This document shows positions 23,293 to 34,400 of a stretch of DNA of 64,000 nucleotides, one piece after another. The stretch lies in assembly GCA_016858145.1 (NCBI GenBank), contig JAEHOE010000199.1, positions 62,001-126,000 on the forward strand, given 5' to 3'. A model generated the notes under the pieces. The model was given only the letters and a program-made list of their open reading frames with translations. It had not been told where the DNA came from and searched no databases. The DNA is from Edaphochlamys debaryana (lineage: Eukaryota > Chlorophyta > Chlorophyceae > Chlamydomonadales). How positions within the stretch are numbered: position 1 is the stretch's first letter; each line of letters opens with the position of its first letter. Made by a program: the position numbers and the translations under genes.

Positions 23293-25937
23293 GCGCCCGG
23301 GGCACGGACCGGGCGGACGCTGGGACCGCGGGACTCCGCCAGGCCGCACGCATGCGCGCTTGGCGTGCGGCTCTGACGAATCCTTGCCAGGAGATCCTTT
23401 AATGGGGCAGTGGCGGAAGCGGGGCGTCGCTCGGCGCTCGGCGCTCTCGGGGTCCGAGGGCCGATACCCGGCCGTGTCTGCGGCGCTTGCCGCAGGCGTG
23501 GAGACCGGGCTTGGACGTAAGAGCAGCCGCCCCGCGGTAGCTGGGTCTTTGTGGGCCGGGGCTCGGAAGGCGCACCAGCAAGTGCTGGCTTGCCTGCTCG
23601 CCCGAGGCCTCCTCCTGGCTGGTGCCCTACGAAGGGGCGGCAGCAGGCGAGGGGCGCTTGGACGTGCGTTCGCGGGTCAGGAAACGGGGGGCTGCATTGG
23701 ATGCTACACTGCACACACCTTGGGGGGAAAAGATAAAGGCCCTGCCATGACACGGCAGCACTGACACGGCGGGGCTGGGCGGGGCCACGGGAATGGGGGC
23801 TTCGGGGTTAAGGCTGAGAAGACACTGATAACCCTTGCAAAGTGCCGTGCAAAGTGTTGTGAAAGTGCACGTCTGCGTCTTGTCGTCAACACATCAATCA
23901 AAGTTTGGCACGCGTTGGGACGGTGCAAAAATGTGTGTGTTTATCCAGAGTACGTGTCTTCAGATCGGTTTGTCGTGGCTTGTGCGATCGGCGTTGGCCC
24001 AAAGTTTTTCATCTTCGCCGCCCAAAACAGCTGGGCTCTCGGCTTTTGGGCCGAGGCCGCTGCGTACAAGCCTCCCCGGGCTTTCTGGGGAAGACAAGGA
24101 GCCAACAGAGGCTAGGTGTCGTCAACGCATCGCTGTCGTGTCGCGATACGGTATGCTTTCAGGAAGTTGCAGGGGGCTGTTTACGGCTTTTTGGGTCCTG
24201 CGGGGCCTGGGCCGTTTTAGAATGCAGCAGAATGCCATAGGAGGAGGAGCTGGAGGTATCTGGGTCCTGACCTGGATTCGGTTAGCCAAGATCCCGCCAG
24301 GCCCCGCCATCCGTACGTTTCACGGGGGCGGGCCGGCGTGCTAGGCACGAGGCCTCGTGAGCCACTGCGCGAGCTATGCTGGCGTGGGCTAGCTAAACGT
24401 TGGTTTCTTGAAGCCCGCACGACGAGCCCCGGCTTGCGAGCCTTTCGGACAGTTGGTGGTTCGGGGCCGCAACGACCGAGGCTGGTAAGGCGCGCGGCGG
24501 GCGACGGAGGTCCCCTTTGTTGGGTCCTTGGGACGGCATGAGTCACGTCGGATTTGCACCGTGGGTCCCCGTATGTTGCGCGGGGGCACGGCGCTTTGCG
24601 TCAAGGTGAGAGGCAGTGAACCGTAGCTCTTACTGCCTCGGCCTTGTGACTTGGTTGCCTGTCGGGGGAGGGGCTACGTCGGGCTATGGGCTCCGTAAGG
24701 TGGGCTAGTGAGAGGAGTGTGCTCGAGAGAATGTTGAGGGCCGCAGCAGTTCTGCTCGCGGGTGGGGCTTCTGAGAGATCGAGAGTAGCGAGAGCTCAGG
24801 TATTGTTGCTTATGCCGGCGCGATGTCTGTTGTGTTGCGCCTGGTTGCGCCGCTCGCCTGCTGTCATAATCCAAGGTCAGACAGGCCGCATGGACCGGAC
24901 GCGTATGGGATGATGCTGGGATCTGGTTCGCTTGATCGGCCCGCCCCCGTCAGTGGGCCGACCGCAGGCAGAGACGGTGGATTCGTGGCTAGGGATACAG
25001 ATGCTTGTGTTTTTGGCGCGTGCTGGCGGGGCGCCCCTGGTCCGCGCTATGTGACCGAGGGTGACATGGGCAGTGTGACCGTAACTCTTGCTAACTCTTC
25101 GACGTGTAAACGCGTGGAGCGTGGCCTGCGGGTTTAGTGACGCGGGCTTGCGCCGCATGCGATGGTCGTGCTGCTGTTCTCTCAAGGTGTTGGCACCAAA
25201 TCGGTGCCGGTGCTGTTGGCAGGTTGTGGTGTTGATCCGTCCGCCTTGCTCGTGCCGTCCGTTTCTGTCGGTGTTGTGCCGCCGGCTCAATTTCAACATT
25301 CTTCCCCCGCACGCGCTGTAACACATTCCTTAAACGAAGAGACATGTGATACGAAAGGCGGCTATGGGCGCTTCCCGGCCCAGGTTGTCCGGAGCTCAAA
25401 GCAGAGCCTACTGTGTCAGTTAGCGAGGGGTTAAGGCAACCTGCCAGCGGGTCTGGCACCCCAGCCGGCAATGCGACGGCTAGAGCAGCACTCAGGAATC
25501 CAACAGCCAAATGTGCGCATGTCTTACCGTCGCCCCGGCATGCGTGCGTTCCTGAAACAGTTATGTGTTAGGAAACGTGGGTTCAGTCCGTGCGCTGTGG
25601 GGCGTAGTGCTTGATTGCGCGGCCCCAGTGCTGCCCGGCCTCGCGGGGTTTGGGGCTCAGCCCTTTTCCCTGTCCTGAGGAGGACAGACAGTGTTTCTGT
25701 GCACTGGACGTCGTGGCCTTTCGGTTTGCGTACTGCGCGAGGGGCTATGCGCGCCGTTTAGTTCCCAGCGAAGCCGGGAACGGAATGTCTGATCAGGGGA
25801 GAACCGGGGAGCGTGGAAGCGGCCGTGCAGATGCTGGCCGTGGGTGTCAGTGCCTGCTCGGGTGTGGCGTACGGCACGCTGCCGAACCGGTCTCGCGCTT
25901 GCCCGGCTATCTGTGCCTGTGCCTGTGTCCTCCCTTT
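23293..25937. other. Intergenic region downstream of CHYB
   Basis: No conserved protein block or RNA gene is seen. The left part should be the CHYB 3' UTR. The only plus-strand TGTAA motif I noticed is at 25317-25321, about 2 kb past the stop, too far to assign with confidence. Confidence 0.45.
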
Positions 25938-26256
25938 GGAATGACGCGTTACAGGGTTGCGGCCAGCGGGCAGACGAGCTGCCGGCCCAGGCCGGCCCCA
26001 CATGAGGGGGATAGAGTCAACTTCCCCCGACCCCAGGCGCTGCCTAGAGGAGTGTCACACACCGAGTCTGCCACCTACTCCAAAACCGTCTGTCAAAACC
26101 CTGAAAGGCCAGCGTTCAGCACAAGCACAGCTCCCACATTAATTCAGGGAGAAGGCGGCTCGACATCCGCAGGAGGGTTGAACCGAGGCCTCCCGGATAC
26201 GCCGCCCAGGAAAGGGTGGTCGGGCGGAACGTCTTTCCACTTCTTTCCGAAACTTT
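25938..26256 (-). mobile_element. Diverged 3' fragment of the LINE family
   Basis: This piece aligns with the 3' end of the array units (compare 31271-31590) through many substitutions and small indels. It retains the TGTAA motif (25949-25953), the 3' UTR and the last ~35 codons of ORF2, ending in a stop at 26144-26146. On the minus strand it reads KKWKDVPPDHPFLGGVSG and then FNPPADVEPPSP, against KKWRDVPPEHPFLGGVAG in the array. It is cut off on its 5' side, as usual for LINE copies, and lies in the same orientation as the array 5 kb away. Confidence 0.92.
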
Positions 26257-27167
26257 AGCCCCCGCCCGCCCGCCCAGATACCCCCCACAGCGTGTGGGGG
26301 CGTACGTACCCGTTCGGTTTTCTCTCGACCTGGCGTGCCCCTCACGCACGTTGCTAAGGATCGTGCTGGACCGCCGTCATCCTACCTCACGCACCGGTAT
26401 TTGCTGAGGGAGCCCAACTGATGAGCGGGGCCCACTGCTTGGCACGAGGGGCCCGCGCAGTCAGCCTCTGTTCGCCGCGGGAGCTCTTGCCGCCCCGCGC
26501 GCATGTCCCGCATTCGTGCTAACTGCATTGCTGCATTGCTCGGGAGGCCACGGTAGAGCCCCGCACGGTGGTTTGTATTGCAGGCTTACGGGCGCTTTGC
26601 CCTGATTGACGACGTGCTGCGTCTCGACTGGCTCACTCGTTGTCGGCCACTAGTGCAACTAAAGCAATGGGGAGGGAGCGAGGCTGGGAGGTGGGTTTCG
26701 CCACGGCGCAAGCATACCGGTATGAGGGCCGCCGCTGGGTTGGCTGGATAGCCGCTGTAATGCGACACGGTCCTCCGAGGAAGACAGGCGGCGCGTCGCC
26801 TGCCAGCCTGTCACACACGGAACAAAACATGCTGTCCTGAGCTGCCTACTGCTCGGATGGTGCTGGTACGGATTCGTGCCTCTACCCCCCCGCCCCCAGC
26901 CCGTACGCCGCATTAGGCTCGCAAGAGCAGGGCTGCGGATGGTTGCCGACCAGTGCACTTGTTGCATTTGCTGGCCTGCTTTTCGCGTAACTCGTCTCCC
27001 GTGTCTCCTTTGCCCCCAGCCCGTGTACAATGCGGGGGCTATGCCTTCCACCCCCAGCCCATGTCAAGTCTGTGTCTCTTTCATTCAAGGATTGGGGTAG
27101 CGCTCTCTTGTGCTTGCGTGATCATAACTCAGGCAGTGGCAGATTGTGGGCCTCCTGTCCCAGGGAG

Positions 27168-27172
27168 TTACA
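27168..27172 (-). terminator. Possible TGTAA poly(A) signal of the patatin-like gene
   Basis: The minus strand reads CATTGTAACT about 1.14 kb past the stop codon at 28313. It is the first TGTAA I found downstream. Confidence 0.3.
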
Positions 27173-27641
27173 ATGCAGCAGGGAGGAGCCGCGGCTGCCC
27201 CACGCTGGACGAGGGTACTTCGGGCCCTCTCAAAGGGACGCCAGCAGCAGAGTTAGAACCATCTGGGCGCACGTCGTCCGCTGTGGCGGGAGTCCCAAGA
27301 CCCAGACTCACAAAGCTCACTGCTCAACGAAGAACCTGCGCCCCGGGCCAAAAGCCCTCACGGCGGCCCCATAAGCAACTGCGGGGTGAGGAGGGGGTAC
27401 GGGGGGCGCTCATCGCGCTCAAGAGGCGCAGGGCACATCCCTCGCCAGCCGCTCAAGATACAATCAAGATGCAACAAGGAATACCCGCACGCCAACCCTC
27501 AGGCGTGCGCCCAATCAGGCACCGCTAGCCCGAGGTAGTCAAGGAGCAATAACTTGCATACTTTAGCGGACAATGCTTGCTAGCCTGCTAACACCTAGTC
27601 ACGTAAAAGAAGTGGCATATATGATATGGCGCTCCACGGCC

Positions 27642-27680
27642 GTATCGGTAGCGTAGCGGGGGGTCAGCCCCCCTCGATAC
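27642..27680. repeat. Inverted repeat with a G6/C6 stem
   Basis: GGGGGG-TCAG-CCCCCC at 27658-27673 forms a six-pair stem, and the outer arms GTATCG (27642-27647) and CGATAC (27675-27680) can pair around it, with an unpaired bulge on the left side. Its role is unknown. Confidence 0.6.
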
Positions 27681-28312
27681 AACATGACGATAGCCGCGTC
27701 CAATCGGCTTAGGGGACGTGGGACCACCCCAATCCTCCAAAGATACCGAAGACCTGATTCCCAACAAAACCTGGTGAGTAGAGAAGATTATGCTGGATAC
27801 TGCGGAAGAGTATATACCCCGCAAACAACCGCAGCGCTGCGGGACCTCGGCCAAAACGTGGGACTCGCCTAGTACTGTGAACAATCGCACTCCCTGAGCT
27901 ACTTGCCTTCACGCTCGTCTTTTAGCAACCACACGACATCAACTCCTTAGTCCTGGCTGCGACGACTCTGCAAGGCAGGCCCCACTCCGACTCGCCAAGC
28001 TCCTCAGCACGCCCCAAACACCGGGCCAACGCAACCGCGTCTCACAGCTCCCTCTCAGCCTCCTGCTCCAGGGCGGCTGCAGAGGCCACAACCCTTCAGC
28101 CCCCCGCACCGCCCTCCCTGCGGTTCAAAGACCAGGTGCTCCCCCGCCGCTCCCCCGCCGCTCCCCAGGCGCTGCCAGTCATCAAGCCCCTCAGCCACGC
28201 TCACAGGCGCAGCCCCTTTAGCCCTCCGCACCGCCCCTTCCTCCTCGTGTCGCGGCGGCGCCCCCGCCTACAGCTCACCGCCCCTGCAGCGCCCGCCCTC
28301 AAGGCTCAAGGC

Positions 28313-30652
28313 TCACAGCCCCTGCAGCGCTCCGCTCCCATGCAGGGCCTCCGCGAAGGCCGCCCCCACGTCCATCATGGCCAGCGCCCCGCCCAGCGAC
28401 AGCGCCTGCAGGCAGCTGGCCAGGCCCCAGCGCGCCCTCAGCGCCGCGTCCGCGCGGGGGTCCAGCATCAGCACGGGTCGGTCCCAGGCGCAGGCGGAGG
28501 GCTTGGTCGGGGAGGGGGCGGAGGGCGCGGAGGTGGCAGTGGGGGCGGAGGGGGCCGTGGGGGAGGAGGCGGCGGCACGGGGAGAGGGTGTGCCAGGTGA
28601 AGAGGGCGTGGAGGGGAAGGACGTGGAGCTCGCCCGGCGCGGGGCTTTGAGGGGCGCGAGGCGGTCCCAGGCGTAGGCTGGGCGTGGCGACGGTGCGGGT
28701 CCCGAGGGGCTGGTGACTGCCGACGCCGCGGCTGCGGCCACGGCGGCCACCTCGAGGATCCCCGCCTCGGCACCCTGGGCCCTGCCGCCGTCTTCTAAGG
28801 GCGACAGGGTGAAGCCGGCTGTGGGCGAGGCGCCTGCCCCCACCGGGGAGGACAGCGAGGAGGGCTGGAAGGGGCTCTCCGACGCGGCAGCAGCGGCCGC
28901 GCCCGGGCTGCTCAGCCGGTGGCCCTTGGCGGCGCCACGGCCCATCCGGGCCTCAGCCCCGCCCAGCGCCTCGGCCCGCACGAGCGGCATGGACGCAGAG
29001 TAGGGCAGGCCCCCCCCGCAGCGACCGGTGTGGACTGCGCCTGGGCCCTTGACGCGGCTGCTGCCGGCCCCGGCCTCGACGGCCTGCCCCCCGTCGCCTG
29101 CCGCTGTCCCTGCCGACTCCACGCGCTCGGCCGCTGCCGCCCCGCCGCCAGCGCCCGAGCCCTGTGCCGCTGCCGCCGCCGGGCCGGCCCGGCTCCTCGC
29201 TCCGCTGTAGTCCAGCGGGGCCGAGGGCACCAGCGCCGCGGGCCAGTCGTGCAGCAGGTAGCGCGTGGAGCCGTCCAGCACGCGCATGCCGCGGCAGGGG
29301 GCGCTGAAGCGCAGGTCCATGAACCAGGGGATGTGGGAAGAGGCGCACAGGACCTGTGTTTTGGGTGGTGGGAGGGGGGGTGTTTGTTGTTGCAGGCTTG
29401 GGTTATAGCGGGAGTCTCTACCTAGGGTTTGCTGTGGTGCCAGTAACAGTCCCATGGCCTCGCTAGCCTGTTGGGCGTGCGGCTTTGCGCCCATTCCCTC
29501 ACCCCACGCAGTGCTCCAGTCCTCGCGTGCTTCTACCATCCCTCCAGCCTCCTGCAATCCCAGTAGCCTCCTGCAACCCCCGCTGCCTCCTCGCCGACCC
29601 GCCCTACCTTCTGCCCCCCGTCCCCACCACCCTCCCAGCCCCGACCCCACCCCACCTCGATCAGATCCTCCTTGCTCGTGAACGCTCCCACGCTCCGCAC
29701 CGCCAGGCCCGGCCACTCCGTGACCACCACCCGCACGCGGGCTGCGTTGCACCGCACCGCCGCGTCCTCGGGCAGCAGCCGCTGCAGCCACTCGCGCACC
29801 AGGCCGCCCCACACGCCCAGCAGCCCCGTGGGTCGGGTCAGGATGCGGTGCTCCAGGAGCAGGGAGTGGGCCAGGTGGAGGGCGGCACGCGGGGGCACGC
29901 CGCAGGCGGCGAAGGCGGCAATGAAGGCGCCGGAGGAGGAGCCGACCATGGGGACGGGCGCGACGCGGAGGCGCGGGAAGTGGGTTTGGAGGTACTCGAG
30001 GACGCCTATGGGGATGGGGGAGCGTACGCGGGGCGGGGGGCTGGGAGTTGGGGGCTGGGTCGGTCTAGAAGCGGAGCCGCCAGGCGTTGGCGGTTTTGAC
30101 AGCAGGGATGGGGTGGAGCGGGGCGGTTACTCACCCAGCTGCCAGAAGAAGAGGATGCCGACTCCCGGCCAGGAGATGACCAGGGGAGCCGCGTGGGCGT
30201 GGGCTGGCGCGTGCGCCGCTGCGTCGCCAGTGGGGTTTACGCCAGTACCTGAACCTGCGGGCAGCCGGCACGGAGACCGTCAATAACCTCCAAAACCCGG
30301 AGTCACTTCAACACTTCTCACCTTCAGGACTGTGGAGGGGCTCGTGGCAGCCGTGCCCACACGCGCACGGGCCCGATGAGCTTGACCGTGAGTGCGCGCG
30401 GGCAGGTCCCCTCCAGTGCCGCGGCGGCCTCCAGTTCAGAGGCCAAGCCCATCTTTGTATCGGCCAGCATATGAGCTCCGCCAGCCAGACGCAGATAGGA
30501 AGGAGAAGCCAGGTCGTGAGTGCGAGAAGTATCCCTGGCAGCATGGAGCGTTGCCTAGCTGCAAAACTCGTAGAGCGTTCATGAGGTGTCCTTGTGTCTC
30601 TAGGTGGCACACGCGAAGCCGCGAAGGCCGCCAGAGAGGCGAGTGGCGCCAT
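28313..30652 (-). CDS. Patatin-like phospholipase with long disordered C-terminus
   Basis: Patatin-like enzymes are Ser-Asp dyad lipid acyl hydrolases. Four exons: 30652-30322, 30254-30135, 30005-29656, 29353-28313; 613 residues. The nucleophile elbow is GSSSG with Ser174 (PMVGSSSGAFIAAFAACG), preceded by the strand SWPGVGILFFWQLGVLEYL, and the partner is Asp294 in RVLDGSTRYLL. The N-terminus (residues 37-70) has a hydrophobic, Trp-rich segment, MLPGILLALTTWLLLPICVW, that looks like a membrane anchor or signal. Residues after about 315 are Ala/Ser/Pro/Gly-rich and probably disordered, yet hold the motif AWDR twice (YAWDRLAPL and CAWDRPVLMLDP). The last ~45 residues are again ordered-looking. 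The start at 30652 and the first intron phase are the weakest points; substrate and location cannot be told. Confidence 0.85.
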
Positions 30653-31263
30653 CGCAGCAAAATTGCAGGTTCAACGCTCGAGCTCGCGTTACTATGTGTA
30701 GCACATAGGTATGCTGTGTATCAAGGTCGCTGTACTGACTATACCGCGAGTCTTGCGCGTCGCCACCATATGACGCCAAATCGCGGTCGGTTGCCGGTTG
30801 GGCCGATGCGTGCACGATCGTGTTTTGTGGCTCCCGGCCTCCCGTCGCCCCCGCACGCTCTCCCGCCGCCCCCTCCGGCCCGCGCGCTCACCCTCGGCCT
30901 CAGGCCACTGGTGCGGCTTTCCTATGCCACACTCTGCCCGGTCGTTCTCTGTTGAATGCTTTGCCCGTCAGAAACGCAGAATGCGCGCAGAACTTCCTTC
31001 CGGCTCGCTCGCCCGGCGGCCCCCCCCTGGTGCGCGGCGGCTGCATCTTACAATGCGGCTGGATGCAGACGCAAATGTACGTATGTACCCCGTGTTCTAC
31101 AGAGAGTGATCAGGTCGAGGCCGCTAAGGGTTCACCACGTTTGTTTCGGTGGACTTGCGCAGCCCGGTCACACAAACTGTGCTTCGCGGGACAAGCCCTC
31201 CCCATGGAGCCCAATCACTGATGGCCGCGTGGGCCAGGAGTGGCTCGGGTGCGCCGGTGGCAC
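30653..31263. other. Intergenic between the patatin-like gene and the LINE array
   Basis: The stretch holds the upstream side of the patatin-like gene. No coding block is seen. Its right end, reading GGTGGCAC, is the 3' flank of the LINE array. Confidence 0.5.
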
Positions 31264-31477
31264 GCATTAGGAATGACGCATTACAGGGTTGCGGCCAGCG
31301 GGCAGCAAGCTGCCGGCCCCGCACAAGGGGGAGAGAGTCAACTTCCCCCGACCCCAGGCGTACCCTAAGGGAATGTCCATCACCGAGGCAGCCACCTACT
31401 CCAACCCATACAGCGACAGTCTCAGCCCGAGAGGGCTAGCCACATGAGATCATCATAAGCACCACAACCACGCCGAG

Positions 31478-34400
31478 TCAGGGGGAAGGCGGCTCGACAT
31501 CCGCAGGGGGGTTGAACCGCGGCTTCCCGGCGACGCCGCCCAGGAAAGGGTGCTCGGGCGGAACGTCTCTCCACTTCTTACTGAAACCTTGACCACAGTC
31601 TTCCGCAAAGGAGCGAACACGAGCCCAAAATTCCGCAACCACTTGCAAACCAAGTCGAGAAAGGGTGGCGCGCCCAAGCGGGGCACCTGTCTCCGGGCGG
31701 GCGGCATAGAGCCACTGACGTCCCCGCTCCAGAGCAGCCACCGCAGCTAGGCAGACCACATCCCAAGTCACACCAGACACGCCCACAGGCGGAGTCACGA
31801 GCCACAAATGCTGCTTGCCGAGGGCATAGCTAGGAGTCCATCTGTACAGTTCTTCTTCAAGGGCCTCACGAAGAGCACCAGCGACACAGCAAGACCAGAA
31901 GTGGTGCGCCCGATCCCCTTCATCCATCCACACACCACATGGGCACATCGCAGGGCCTACTCCCCGAGCAATATCAGCTGCATGCATCCCAAATCCCGCA
32001 AACCCATTAAGAGCCAGACGCCAGAGCGGTTCTTTGTGTTCCGGCTCCCACCGCACCGCCCAAAGCCGCCGCAGAGCTGCGGCGAACGCAGACAGTGATT
32101 CAGGCGGCGCAGCGGGAAGGGACAGGGCCTCCGCAACGAAGGCCCGATGGCGCCGCGCCAGCGATTCCACCGACGCGGAGAGTTGGAGCTGAGTAGCGGC
32201 CCGAACCGTGAGCTGGATCACGCGGCAGGGAGCACCCGGCGGCAGCGTCCAGCCCACGGCAGGGGCGATGATGCGACAGGCAGCCAGCAGCGGCGGGGCC
32301 GCGGCCGGCCCACCAGGCGCCAGCCGTGCAGCACGTGCAGCCTCCACCCAAGCTGGGGGGATACGCTGCAGCAGTGCTGCAAAGAGGCCAGCGGCCCGAA
32401 CTCCGCAGTGGAGCTCGGACGGTAGTGTGAACCATTCCGAGACGCCGAGCACACCAAGAACGACGTCAGAGCGGTACAGGGGCAGGCAACGGCGAGCCCA
32501 GCGCGGCGACGGGCGCCCGCCAGGCCGCCGCTCCCATTGACGGTTGAAGCGACGGAAGGCATCCACCACCGCAACCGCCATGCCCACGCAACGAAGCGAA
32601 GGCACGTCGAAGAGGTCGGGGAAAGCCACATGTAGAGGCTCGCCGCCAGCATCAAGCGCGGGATTGCCCCACAGCGGAGCGTGGTAGCACCATGGCCCCG
32701 CTGCCAGCAAGTCCCACGCAAGCACAGCCGGCGGCGGAAGAGTAGTGAAGGCAGAGACAAGACGTTTGAGGGCGGGGCAGTCGCTGGGGATGGGGCATCC
32801 GAAGAGGCGCCCGCCAGCGGCTGCAGTGAGGAGGGCGAGGGGGTGGGCGGCCGGATGGAGACGACGAAGTTGCGCCATCGCCACCGCCACCCAGGTGGGC
32901 ACACTAGGCAAGAAGCCCAGCGCGCCTTGGATAAAGCGTGAGGCCAGGCAAGCATGCCGGGCCTGAACGTGCTCACGCAGCGGTAGGAGGCCGAAGCCGC
33001 CAACCACAGGCGGGAGCACGAGGCAGTCCGACGGCAAGCCAGGCAGGCGCGTGCGTCGCGTGTCGGCGTCAGCGTCCGGAGCCAGGCCCCGATCCACCAG
33101 CGCCGCCACACGACTGCCGAGGGTCGACAGCGCTGAGGCTGACGGCAGGCGGGAAAACTCAAGATGGTACAGAACTTTACTTAGCGCATACGACGAGGCC
33201 GCAAAAGCGCGGCCGAAGGCAGAAAGCGGCAGGTGCGCCACTCGCTGCAGGACGGCGTAGACAGGAGCGAAGTCGACGACAGGTAACGTTGAGGGCGGGG
33301 CGCCCCAAAACAGGACGCCCAGCGTGCGGGCTGAGGACACGGTGCGGAGGGCAGGAGCCGGCGCCGCCGCCGCTGCGACCACAAGGGTCACCGCGGCAGC
33401 AGCGCCAGCGTGCGGGGTATCTGCGGCCGTGGCGGGAGCGGACGCACCCGCCAGGGCCACAGAGGAGGCCGCCGCCCCGAGGGGCGGCGGAGAGGTGGTG
33501 GGCGCCGCCGAGACCGGCGGCGCCGGGGCAGGAGCCCCGCTGGCCGCGGTCCCGGCCTCGGAGCTGGCAACACGCTCCAGGACAGGGGCAGCAGCAGCAG
33601 GGCCGAGCGGCATAAGCTCTGTTTTGTCAACGTTTAGGCGCTGACCCGAGGCCTGCCGGAAGACCTCCATGGCTTGCAGGAATGCAGGAGCGCAGCGGGG
33701 GCCGTCCAGCAGGGGGGTGCAGTCGTCAGCGTACTGGGAGGCCAGCACCGGCACCCCAGCCGCCACCAACCCCACCCGACACCGCCGCAGCCAGCAGGAC
33801 AGAGCCTGAGCCACGGCGAGGTAGAGGAGAGGGGCGAGGGGGCACCCCTGCCGAACGCCAGCCGAGATGGAGACCGGGTTGGACAGGCGGCCGTTGACAA
33901 GGGCTGAGGCGCGGGTGCCCGTGTGCAGGCAGCGGACCCAGGCTAGGAAGCCCGATCCGACGCCCAGCGCCTCCAGGCAGTCAAAGAGGAAAGAGCGATC
34001 AACAGTGTCATAGGCCTTGTAGAAATCGAGGAAGACGGCGGCCCCCGCCTGCCCTGCCGACCGCAGCAACTCCGGCAACAGCTGCAAGAGCAGCACGTTG
34101 TCGGCGATGCGGCGGCCAGCAAGGAAGGCAGTTTGCTCAGGGCCAATGACGAGGGCGAAGACGGGTCGAAGACGAAGCATGAGGACACGGGCGAGGGTGC
34201 GGTAGTCGGTGTCGAGGAGGGTGATTGGGCGGTAGTTGGAGGGAAGCGTGCGGTCGCCCGCCTTGTAGAACGAGGAGATGACGCCATCAAGAAAGCCAGC
34301 TGGCGCCGCCTGCTGAGTCCCCACCGCAGTGAAGACTCGAGCTAACAGGGGCGCAAACTGTGTGGAGAATTCCTTGTAGAGCTCGGTTGGGATGCCGTCG

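Larger units (their letters stand above)
26257..28312. other. Intergenic: likely 3' UTR of the patatin-like gene
   Basis: I see no recognisable gene. The segment 27540-27900 looks poorer in GC than its surroundings and contains a strong hairpin (27642-27680). The last part before 28313 has the phrase CCCCTGCAGCGC twice, once in the final exon and once just past the stop. Confidence 0.45.

Noticed and set aside
25317..25321. TGTAA as the CHYB poly(A) signal
   Set aside because: It lies about 2 kb past the stop, and a five-base motif is expected by chance in that distance.
26953..27528. 191-codon plus-strand frame in the intergenic region
   Set aside because: It has no domain, its composition is like the other random frames and it overlaps the likely 3' UTR of the minus-strand patatin-like gene.
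32218..33615. Open frames on both strands inside the LINE units
   Set aside because: They overlap the intact ORF2, have GC-skewed composition and show no known motif. They repeat in both units only because the DNA does.
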